Origin: CBDDFV01 sp965227335
GTDB lineage: Bacteria > Planctomycetota > Phycisphaerae > Phycisphaerales > SM1A02
NCBI GenBank assembly: GCA_965227335.1
Contig: CBDDFV010000006.1
Span: forward strand, 248,001 to 312,000
Direction of reading: 5' to 3'
Length of the DNA: 64,000 bases
The translations under genes and the position numbers were made by a program. This document shows, one piece after another, positions 53,514 through 61,003 of this stretch. Every line of letters begins with the position of its first letter. Within the stretch, counting starts at the first letter, position 1. The notes under the pieces are model-generated. The model worked only from the letters and a program-made list of their open reading frames with translations, was not told the origin of the DNA and made no database searches.

Positions 53514-56500
53514 GCCGGCGCTCCCTGGGACGCGCTGCCGGCGGCCGCCTCAATCATCTCACCGAATCGCTGCTCCACGACGTCTGAGAAGTCTGCTTGC
53601 ATTTCGTACACATCCATGAACTCTGCAAACGCCCACCGGCCGTACGCACGGAGGTTGTTCACGCCGGGCACCCAGTACTCCCGAATCGTCCCGGCCTTCT
53701 CCCTCGCGTCCTCACGCCGATAGCCCTTGATCTCCACCACGAGATTCAGGAGATCGCGAGACCCATCATCGCGAGGCGGTCGACCGTCGTCGACCAGCAC
53801 GATGAAATCAGGACGGTACTTCCGAGACTCAGACCCGTATCGATAAGGAACCTCGAAGCCAAGGTTGTGGTTCTTGACATAGGCGACCACTTTCGGGTGC
53901 GCTTCCGCAACACGGCAGAACTCTGCTTCCCAGTCGCTGTCCAGGATGACCCAGTTGATGTGACATCGCTCGGCGCTCGTCTCCCAGCGGCTCTTCTTGG
54001 ATGTATTGAAGTTGACGAAGGCCGTGGATCCTCGGGGGTTGTAGGGGTCGAGCACAGCCTTGATCGGCGTGTCGCCAACATGGCGGCTGACGATGCCGCG
54101 GGTGATCTTCTCACAAGCCATGTCCGCAAGTGACAGGTACATCAGCTGAGCCGGGTACGTCTGCCCCTTGCACACCAGATGATTGTCGAGCCATTGCTTC
54201 GCCACCCGCTTGAGTTGCCCGAAGAGATGGAGCTTCGGGTCCTCGCCTGGATCACGCCACTTGGTGTACAGAAGTCGCTGTGTCAGATGAAAAAGAAGCG
54301 TGGACCGCCTGAGATCGCCGGTGTGCACAAGGGTCAGGTCCACACCCTCGCCGATGATCCCCTCGTTCCTCGTCACGGACGGGCCCACCAGCTCCGGCGT
54401 CAGTACCAATGTCGAATCGCTGTCGAACTTCGCAGAGAGCTGCTCTTCCGGCAGTTCCACCCGATACCCCTCGACCCGTGGAAATGAGATCTCGCAGTCG
54501 TCCCGGTCGGGCCGGATCGCCTTGACCTGCACCGTCTCTCGAGGCGGTTGCGGCGGCGCAATCACGGGTTTGGCGTTGAAGTCGAACGGAATGCCGAGCA
54601 CATCGGCGTACTCGACATTGAAGAGACCGTCTTCGTTGAGCTCGTAGGACTGCCGCCGAAGCGCCCGCCCGATGACCTGCTCGCACAGGAGCTGCGTCCC
54701 GAAGGCTCGCACGCCGAGCACGTGGGTCACCGTATTGGCGTCCCAACCCTCCGTCAGCATCGAGACCGAGACGACGCAGCGAATCGACTCGCCGAGCCGG
54801 CCCTCTTTCCCGACCGTGTTCATCACCTCGCGAAGGAGATCCTGGTCGGTGATGTTGTCGGCAGCCTTTCGGTCACCCGTGCGCTCCACGATCTCGTCGC
54901 GGAATCGTTTGATCTCGTCACTTGCCTTGTCCCGAAAGTCCTTGTCGAGCGCTTCGCCGGACTCGAGTTGCTCGCTGTCAATCAGGAGCGTTCGTGGACG
55001 CGCAAGCGGGTTTCCATGCTCGTCGAAGTTCCTGAACAACGGCAAGCGACCTTCAACGAGCTGCTCTGTGCCATCCTCATTCGCCTTGATGAACCCGGAG
55101 ATGAAGTCGTAGACGAGCTTGGAGATCGCGGTGTTCTGGCACACGACGATGAAGCAGGGCGGGACGACGATGCCCTCCTTGGTCCACAAGTCGTACGTCT
55201 TCGCGTAGTGCCCATACAACGCTTCCAGAGCCGTCTGCAGCTTCTCCGGAATGGCGAGCGGGTCGATGACGCCTCCCGACCCCCGGCCCTTCTTCGGCAT
55301 CTTCTTCGCAATGTGCTTCCACAGCTCACGGAAGATCGGGGTCTCTTCGCCGGGGATGTTGTCCGCCACTGGCACGCGAGGCAGCTTGACGATACCGCAC
55401 TCGATCGCGTCCATCAGGGAGAAGTCGCTGGCAGTCCACGGAAACAGCGTGCCCTCTTCGTAACCGGAGCCCCTGAGGAAAAACGGTGTTGCGGACAAAT
55501 CGACGACACGCTGGAGACCGAGCTTGCGCTCCACCGCCTCGATTCCCGAGATCCACAACCGAGCAGCCTCCCGGTTCTTCTCCGCTTCCTTTCTCTCATC
55601 CCCCTTCAGCTTGCCTTCATCGCCCTCGCCGGGCTTTTCGCGATAACAGTGATGGGCCTCGTCATTGAGCACCATGACGCCCTTCATCCCCATTAAGTCG
55701 GGCATCACCCGCTGGAGCATCTGGCCCTCAGTCTCAAGCGTCTGCAGTTCCTCGCCACGCCCCTGAAGCAGCGCCCGCCCCCCGCTCGACAGCTTCATGG
55801 TCTCCCGCAGCTTGAAGGCGTGGTAATTCGTGATGACGATCTTCGCTCTGTCGAGATCGGGCAACATGTCGTCAGGTACGAGTTCACGGCTCTGGTAGTA
55901 GCTGTCCGGATCATTCGGCTGCAGCACCCGAAGACGATCGCGGATGGTCAGCCCTGGTGCAACGACCAGAAAGCCACGAGTGAACTTCTTGCTGTTGGGA
56001 CGACGGACCGCGTTGATCGTCTGCCACGCAATCACCAGCGCCATCACTGTCGTCTTGCCCGCACCGGTGGCGAGCTTCAACGCCAGACGCTGCAAGCCCG
56101 GATTCGCCTCTCCGCTGGCCTGCTCAAAGTGCTCGAGAAGGAAACGAGCTTCCTTGCCGAGTTTCGGCGCAACCTCGCTCAGCCAGATCAACGTCTCGAT
56201 CGCCTCAACCTGGCAGAAGAACGGGCGAAGCGTGCTGAATGAATGGTGTCGCCAATGCTGGAGCAGCCGCGCTGTCTCGGGGGTCACCCTCCAGTCATTC
56301 GGGTTCATCAACTGTCGCCACGCATCGACGCGAGCCCGCACGTCATTGACAATCGAAATCGTCTCGTATCGCTGCTTGCCAGACGACAGCTCTGTCGCCT
56401 CATGAAATCCGAGCTCTTCCTGCACCGCCTTGCCGCGCCGCTTCTTCGGCTTGGGGATTGGCGTGACGAACTCGGCCCGACGTCGCGCCTCGACCACCCT

Positions 56501-56596
56501 GCTGGTCGGCTGCCCACTCTCGTCTAGCTCCCAGTGTCGACTCGGATACTCATACGGAGAGTTGAGGATCGGTCGGGAGAAGAACTCGTTGCTCAT
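53510..56596 (-). CDS. res: Type III restriction enzyme Res subunit
   Basis: 1028 residues from the ATG at 56596 (MSNEFFSRPIL...). Walker A is LATGAGKTTVMAL at 175-187, motif II is VLNDEAHHCYREK, followed by DLSATPFFL and RCVVSVSMLTEGWDANTVTHVLGVRAFGTQLLCEQVIGRALRRQSY. The C-terminal nuclease reads KYRPDFIVLVDDG...LLNLVVEIKGYRRED, i.e. PD...EIK, the active site of type III Res. It overlaps the DUF262 gene by 4 bases. The family call is secure; the recognised sequence cannot be read. Confidence 0.88.
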   Translation of the reverse strand: MSNEFFSRPILNSPYEYPSRHWELDESGQPTSRVVEARRRAEFVTPIPKPKKRRGKAVQEELGFHEATELSSGKQRYETISIVNDVRARVDAWRQLMNPNDWRVTPETARLLQHWRHHSFSTLRPFFCQVEAIETLIWLSEVAPKLGKEARFLLEHFEQASGEANPGLQRLALKLATGAGKTTVMALVIAWQTINAVRRPNSKKFTRGFLVVAPGLTIRDRLRVLQPNDPDSYYQSRELVPDDMLPDLDRAKIVITNYHAFKLRETMKLSSGGRALLQGRGEELQTLETEGQMLQRVMPDLMGMKGVMVLNDEAHHCYREKPGEGDEGKLKGDERKEAEKNREAARLWISGIEAVERKLGLQRVVDLSATPFFLRGSGYEEGTLFPWTASDFSLMDAIECGIVKLPRVPVADNIPGEETPIFRELWKHIAKKMPKKGRGSGGVIDPLAIPEKLQTALEALYGHYAKTYDLWTKEGIVVPPCFIVVCQNTAISKLVYDFISGFIKANEDGTEQLVEGRLPLFRNFDEHGNPLARPRTLLIDSEQLESGEALDKDFRDKASDEIKRFRDEIVERTGDRKAADNITDQDLLREVMNTVGKEGRLGESIRCVVSVSMLTEGWDANTVTHVLGVRAFGTQLLCEQVIGRALRRQSYELNEDGLFNVEYADVLGIPFDFNAKPVIAPPQPPRETVQVKAIRPDRDDCEISFPRVEGYRVELPEEQLSAKFDSDSTLVLTPELVGPSVTRNEGIIGEGVDLTLVHTGDLRRSTLLFHLTQRLLYTKWRDPGEDPKLHLFGQLKRVAKQWLDNHLVCKGQTYPAQLMYLSLADMACEKITRGIVSRHVGDTPIKAVLDPYNPRGSTAFVNFNTSKKSRWETSAERCHINWVILDSDWEAEFCRVAEAHPKVVAYVKNHNLGFEVPYRYGSESRKYRPDFIVLVDDGRPPRDDGSRDLLNLVVEIKGYRREDAREKAGTIREYWVPGVNNLRAYGRWAFAEFMDVYEMQADFSDVVEQRFGEMIEAAAGSASQGAPA

Positions 56597-56823
56597 ATCG
56601 TCTTCTTGTCCAAACGGGGGATCCGGCGAACGTTCGCCAGCATTGTATCCAACACGCCTGACAATCATCGTCGCCTTCGATAGTCAGTTTGCGCAGATCC
56701 TCCGGCAAGATCGAGCGAGGCCACAAGGGTATCCAATCGGATCATCCGTTGCACGATGGGCCAACATCATCGGAACCGACTTCGGTAAGCAAAGCTACCT
56801 TAGAGGATCAGAAGGAGAGCCCC

Positions 56824-57552
56824 ATGAAGCACTCGGATCCGTCGCTTGGACCGTACAGCGTCTTTATCGCAATACTAAGCATCATCTCGATTGCTCTCGT
56901 ACTTGGAGATGTCCTGATCGATCCCTCCGCAGAAGCCGCGCGAGCGATCCGACACATCGACAATGCGCTCTGCACCGTGTTCCTGCTCGACTTCTGCGGT
57001 CGACTGATCACCGCCCCCAGCAAGCTTGCGTACTTGAAGTGGGGCTGGATCGACCTCATCTCCAGCATTCCAACGGTCGCCGCGTTCAGATTCGGCCGTC
57101 TCTTTCGCGTCGCACGAGTCCTGCGCCTGCTGCGGGGCGTCCGACTCGGGGTCGCCTTTGCCTCCATGATGCGGACGAAGCGAGCGGAGGGCCTCTTCGC
57201 CAGCGTCGCGTCCCTGGCCGTTGTGATGTTGGTCTTCGGCAGCGTCGCGATCCTCACCGTGGAAACGGCGCCCGACTCGAACATCCAAACCGCCGAAGAT
57301 GCAATCTGGTGGTCGATCGTCACAATGACGACAGTCGGCTACGGCGACCACTACCCGGCAACGACGGAAGGTCGCGTCATCGCCGGATTGCTGATGGTGT
57401 TCGGGATCGCCGTGTTCGGGACCTTCACCGCTCTCGTTGCGTCCTGGTTCGACGAGCAGGACGAGGAGCAGATGGAAGCAAAGCTGGACCAGATGATGGC
57501 CGCGATTCAGAGGCTCGAGGATCAAGTCCAGTCGAGATCGACACCGAACTGA
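56824..57552 (+). CDS. Voltage-gated-type potassium channel protein
   Basis: 242 residues from the ATG at 56824, behind AGAAGGAGAG. Six membrane helices: hydrophobic runs at about 12-34, 47-64, 72-100 with an arginine-rich stretch (RLFRVARVLRLLRGVR) like an S4 sensor, 123-144, and 175-200 after the pore. The selectivity filter TTVGYGD is at about residue 168. The C-terminal DEQDEEQMEAKLDQMMAAIQRLEDQVQ is a short coiled coil for tetramer contact. It lies between restriction genes, which is unusual. Confidence 0.85.
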   Translation: MKHSDPSLGPYSVFIAILSIISIALVLGDVLIDPSAEAARAIRHIDNALCTVFLLDFCGRLITAPSKLAYLKWGWIDLISSIPTVAAFRFGRLFRVARVLRLLRGVRLGVAFASMMRTKRAEGLFASVASLAVVMLVFGSVAILTVETAPDSNIQTAEDAIWWSIVTMTTVGYGDHYPATTEGRVIAGLLMVFGIAVFGTFTALVASWFDEQDEEQMEAKLDQMMAAIQRLEDQVQSRSTPN

Positions 57553-57564
57553 GCGCGAACTCGC

Positions 57565-59115
57565 TCACCCATGTTCTGCGCTCACGGGCGTAGCGTCGCT
57601 CGGCGCGGCGGGCTTGCAGAAGCCCACATGGACGATCGGGTGGATCTCCGGCTCTGAAGGAGCGCCGTTTTCTGCAGTTGATGTCGGCTCGTCATCCGAG
57701 TCCCGCACGACGTTGGACTTGGCAGGCCGACTCCGCCGCTGGGCCCCGGGCATTCGCTCCACGGCCCGCAGGCCGGCGGCGACACCGCCATAGAACCGCA
57801 CCATCCCTTGCGTGATGGCGTCCAGATGCGCCGCCCCCTTCTGCCCTTTCTTCCGAGGGAGCGGAGTTACCCACTCCAAGGTCAGGCGAGTCGGAACCCC
57901 GGATCGGTCAATCCCCGCTTCCTGCAACATCGACTGGAGCTGGCGAGCCCCCTCCACATCGCTGACGGCGAAGGTCACCGGCTTCCGGGTTCCTCGCCAC
58001 GACGTAATGGCGCAGACCTCATCAGGCACCCGCGACGGATCGAGTTGCCCCAACCAGCTCATCAATCTTGCGGCAGACGTCTTGCCGTCGAAAGTACTCA
58101 CGTCGAGCGCATAGTGGATCTTCCGCCGCCCCATGTGAACCGTGCAACTGAGCAGGTCCACCGGCCCCGACATCCTCCACTGGGCCTTGAGGCAGTTCTC
58201 AGCGACGCCTTCATCACAGACGCGCTTCAGCAGTAGCGACGGGTCGTCACGCTCCTTCCGCGACAGGGACGGCGTCACGCGAATGCCCAGCAAACGCAGC
58301 CGGTAGCCGATCTCGCCCGAGTAGCCGATCCAGTGCGAGGCGACGTCCTCGAGTTCAGCGCAACGCGCGGTCAGCCGCCCGTGCTGAGCCTGCTCAAGCA
58401 CATCGGACCAGAAGGACCCGAGACTCGGCGACTCCAGGATGCCTGACCCATCGTCAGTGACGTAACGAATCCACTCGCCGAGCATCCACGCCTGATCCGC
58501 GTCCTCAACATTCTCTTCGAGATCAGCGTCGAGCAACGCCTGTGCGTCGCCCAGCAAGTCGCGCCACGACAGGTGGACAACCGGGCAACGCCGAAGCCTG
58601 CGACCATCAATCGCAGACTCGAGGCCTCGCGGCGGACGCGAGCCGACCTGCGCGGACTCACCGCTCACGGTGATGAGAGCGTCGTATCCGAGGGCTGACG
58701 CCTGGCGGTGGTACTCCGCGATCTGGTCTGGATCATCGGCGAGCTTGGACGCGCCGACCTTCAGTTCGATCATCGCCTTCCACTCGCGACTCCCCTTCTG
58801 CACGACAATGACGCCATCGGGTCGAGCGTACTCACGCTTCCTCGATGATCCAGCCGCGCGGCGGGTCGATCCCTGCCCCGGAGCCTGCTCGCCGGACAGC
58901 ACCGTGAACGGCACCTCCGTGAAGCTGCGCAGGTACGTCGCCATCCCCTTGTACTTCGGGCCGCCGCACCGGGACACGAACCCCGCCCCGAACTCACTCA
59001 CGCCCTGGACCATCGAGAGCAGCGCCGAGACCGCCCGTGACTCAGGGGTGCCTCGAGGATTCGGCAACAGCCTCGTGGCGTAGTGAGCCCCAATCGCATC
59101 CCAATCGACGGACAT
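57565..59115 (-). CDS. Unknown protein with PD-(D/E)XK-like domain
   Basis: 516 residues from the ATG at 59115 (MSVDWDAIGAHYATRLL...), with GGAGG 5 bases upstream; the GTG 6 bases earlier is too close to that site. Residues about 90-120 (YARPDGVIVVQKGSREWKAMIELKVGASKLADDP) have D...E-x-K spacing of a restriction-nuclease fold, followed by IAEYHRQASALGYDALITVS. The remainder (to 516) is unrecognised with a basic, Ser/Pro-rich tail. It converges with the channel gene, with 12 bases between their stops. A defence nuclease is likely by context. Confidence 0.62.
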   Translation of the reverse strand: MSVDWDAIGAHYATRLLPNPRGTPESRAVSALLSMVQGVSEFGAGFVSRCGGPKYKGMATYLRSFTEVPFTVLSGEQAPGQGSTRRAAGSSRKREYARPDGVIVVQKGSREWKAMIELKVGASKLADDPDQIAEYHRQASALGYDALITVSGESAQVGSRPPRGLESAIDGRRLRRCPVVHLSWRDLLGDAQALLDADLEENVEDADQAWMLGEWIRYVTDDGSGILESPSLGSFWSDVLEQAQHGRLTARCAELEDVASHWIGYSGEIGYRLRLLGIRVTPSLSRKERDDPSLLLKRVCDEGVAENCLKAQWRMSGPVDLLSCTVHMGRRKIHYALDVSTFDGKTSAARLMSWLGQLDPSRVPDEVCAITSWRGTRKPVTFAVSDVEGARQLQSMLQEAGIDRSGVPTRLTLEWVTPLPRKKGQKGAAHLDAITQGMVRFYGGVAAGLRAVERMPGAQRRSRPAKSNVVRDSDDEPTSTAENGAPSEPEIHPIVHVGFCKPAAPSDATPVSAEHG

Positions 59116-59332
59116 AAGCACCTCCAGAGCAGTCGACTCTAACAGACCGCTCTGGCAGATCCCAATGTTCGTTCCGAGAGCACCGCGCCCGAAGCCGCCA
59201 CTTCACCTTGCACAAGCGCTTGCACGGACCCGCGTCCACCCGGGACAACCCCTGGCCTCTTGTGACCAATCCCGGCAAAATCTCCCGTCTCCCGGCCCCT
59301 CTTGCCCGATCGCCGTAACCGTCGCTCAGGAC

Positions 59333-59370
59333 AAAAGAAAGCCGCCGCTGACCTCTCTGGTCAACGGCGG
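59333..59370 (-). terminator. Intrinsic terminator of tRNA-Gly
   Basis: The minus strand reads CCGCCGTTGACC-AGAGA-GGTCAGCGGCGG (12-bp stem with one G-T pair), then CTTTCTTTTG. It starts 8 bases after the tRNA 3' end. Confidence 0.85.
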
Positions 59371-59377
59371 TCATCAA

Positions 59378-59449
59378 AGCGGGTGAAGGGATTCGAACCC
59401 TCGACATTCACGTTGGCAACGTGACGCTCTACCACTGAGCTACACCCGC
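59378..59449 (-). tRNA. tRNA-Gly (GCC anticodon)
   Basis: The minus strand gives the 7-bp acceptor stem GCGGGTG/CACCCGC, D arm GCTC-AGTGGTA-GAGC, anticodon arm TCACG-TTGCCAA-CGTGA with anticodon GCC, and T arm GAGGG-TTCGAAT-CCCTT (one G-T pair). CCA is not encoded; discriminator base T. It stands between the defence island and core genes and its 3' end faces the island. Confidence 0.95.
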
Positions 59450-59464
59450 GGCGACAGACCGGAG

Positions 59465-59492
59465 AGGATACCCCAAAATCCGACGGAGGCAA
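59465..59492 (-). promoter_or_regulatory. Promoter of tRNA-Gly
   Basis: On the minus strand TTGCCT-16 bases-TATCCT, about 16 bases before the tRNA 5' end. Both hexamers match the consensus at 4 of 6 positions. Confidence 0.5.
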
Positions 59493-59639
59493 GTCGCTCT
59501 CGCGGCCGGGAAGGCCAAAATCGGGCCGGGCGGACCCCCCACGCCCCTCGTCGACCCGCGACCGTCTATCTTCTCAGACACGCCCCCCACTCACCCGTCC
59601 ACGGGACGCCCGACCCTCCCCCACGCCGCGACGCCGCCC

Positions 59640-59680
59640 GCCCAACGCCCAGGGCCCAACGCTCAGGCCCAACGCCCCAC
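59640..59680. repeat. Short tandem GCCCAACGCyCAG units
   Basis: Three near copies of GCCCAACGCyCAGG occur head to tail (59640, 59654, 59667) in a C-rich stretch just before the Nfu gene. No function is apparent. Confidence 0.6.
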
Positions 59681-59695
59681 GCCTCCCTCCCCCCC

Positions 59696-59962
59696 ATGCC
59701 CATCCGAATCACCGAGTTCGAAACCACCCCCAACCCCAACGCACTCAAGTGCTGGCTCGATCAACCCGTCTCCGATGGCGTGAAGTCGTTCCTCAACGCA
59801 GACATGGCCGCCGAGCACCCGCTCGCCGCGCGGCTGTTCGCCGACGCCGGCCTCACCACCCTCCTGCTCAACGGCGACTGGATGACCATCAACAAACCGC
59901 CCGCCGCGAAGTGGCCGACCGTCAAGAAACGCGTCCAGGCCGTGCTCGACGAACTCACGTGA
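59696..59962 (+). CDS. Nfu/NifU N-terminal domain protein
   Basis: 88 residues. MPIRITEFETTPNPNALKCWLDQPVSDGVKSFLNADMAAEHPLAARLFADAGLTTLLLNGDWMTINK is the Nfu_N domain, found in iron-sulphur cluster scaffold proteins; NPNALKC and the LLNGDWMTINK stretch are typical. There is no C-terminal NifU cysteine pair, so this is the N-domain alone. The next gene, mutY, encodes an Fe-S enzyme and starts inside this gene's stop codon, so the two are coupled. Confidence 0.8.
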   Translation: MPIRITEFETTPNPNALKCWLDQPVSDGVKSFLNADMAAEHPLAARLFADAGLTTLLLNGDWMTINKPPAAKWPTVKKRVQAVLDELT

Positions 59963-60984
59963 ACGACCGCGACCTCCAGCGCGAATTCGTCCGCCCCCTC
60001 GCGGCATGGTTCGACCGCGAGGCCCGCGACCTGCCCTGGCGACGCAACCGCTCCGGGTACGCCGCGCTGGTGTCGGAAGCCATGCTGCAGCAGACCCAGG
60101 TCGCCCGGGTGGTGGAGAAGTACGTCGCGTTCATGCAGCGGTTCCCCGACGTGCGCGCGCTCGCGGCGGCGGATGAGCAGGACGTCCTCGCGATGTGGCA
60201 GGGACTCGGCTACTACCGACGCGCCCGCCATCTCCACGCGGCAGCGCAGATGATCGTCGACGAGCACGACGGCGAGGTCCCGCGCGACGCCGCGACGTTG
60301 CAGACGCTCCCGGGCGTCGGACGCTACACCGCGGGCGCCGTCGCCTCGATTGCGTTCGGCGCGCGGGCGCCGATCGTCGACGGGAACGTGCAGCGGGTCG
60401 CCGCGCGGTTCACCGGCGCGCTCGGCGACGACGCGGCGTGGTCGTTCGCCGAGCAGATCGTCGATCTGGCGGAAGATCCTGGCGTCGTGAACGAAGCGGT
60501 GATGGAGCTCGGCGCGCTCGTCTGCACGCCTCGCGGCCCGAAGTGTCCGACGTGTCCGGTCCGCGACGCGTGTTTCGCGTGTGCGCACAACCGGCAGGAG
60601 GAGATCCCGCCGCCGAAGCCCGCCGCGAAGCAGAAGGCGGTCGTCCACCACGTCGTCATCGTGCGCGACGCCGACGACCGCGTGCGTTTCGAGCAGCGTC
60701 CGGCGGACGGCATGTGGTCGAACATGTGGCAGGCGACGACGGTGGAGTCGCCGAAGCCGCTCTCAAACGCGACGTTGCGAAAGCGGCTGGGGCTCCCGAT
60801 CGGACGGTTGCGCACGGTCGAGAGCTTCACGCACCAGACGACCCACCGGCGGGTGGAGTTCCGGGTGTTCGAGACGGCGTGGGGCGGCGACGATCCGCCC
60901 GCCGGCGAATGGCGGGCCCCGGACGCCACGGCGGACCTGCCGCTGAGCAATCCGCAGCGACGGATCGTGGAGATGTTCACGTAA
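59959..60984 (+). CDS. mutY: A/G-specific adenine glycosylase MutY
   Basis: 341 residues from a GTG overlapping the Nfu stop (GTGA). It removes adenine mispaired with 8-oxoguanine. Seen are PWRRNRSGYAALVSEAMLQQTQV, the helix-hairpin-helix LPGVGRYTAGAVASIAFG, catalytic Asp in IVDGNVQRV, and the Fe-S cysteines C-x6-C-x2-C-x5-C in CTPRGPKCPTCPVRDAC. The C-terminal third is a MutT-like domain (VVHHVVIVRDADDRVRFEQR, ESFTHQTTHRRVEFRV) that recognises 8-oxoG. Complete length. Confidence 0.93.
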   Translation: MNDRDLQREFVRPLAAWFDREARDLPWRRNRSGYAALVSEAMLQQTQVARVVEKYVAFMQRFPDVRALAAADEQDVLAMWQGLGYYRRARHLHAAAQMIVDEHDGEVPRDAATLQTLPGVGRYTAGAVASIAFGARAPIVDGNVQRVAARFTGALGDDAAWSFAEQIVDLAEDPGVVNEAVMELGALVCTPRGPKCPTCPVRDACFACAHNRQEEIPPPKPAAKQKAVVHHVVIVRDADDRVRFEQRPADGMWSNMWQATTVESPKPLSNATLRKRLGLPIGRLRTVESFTHQTTHRRVEFRVFETAWGGDDPPAGEWRAPDATADLPLSNPQRRIVEMFT

Positions 60985-61003
60985 CGCGGGGTCCCCTTCC
61001 GCC

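Noticed and set aside
59333..59370. Hairpin next to the tRNA as an attachment site core
   Set aside because: The 12-bp stem followed by a T tract is fully explained as the tRNA terminator; no matching copy was seen near the integrase.
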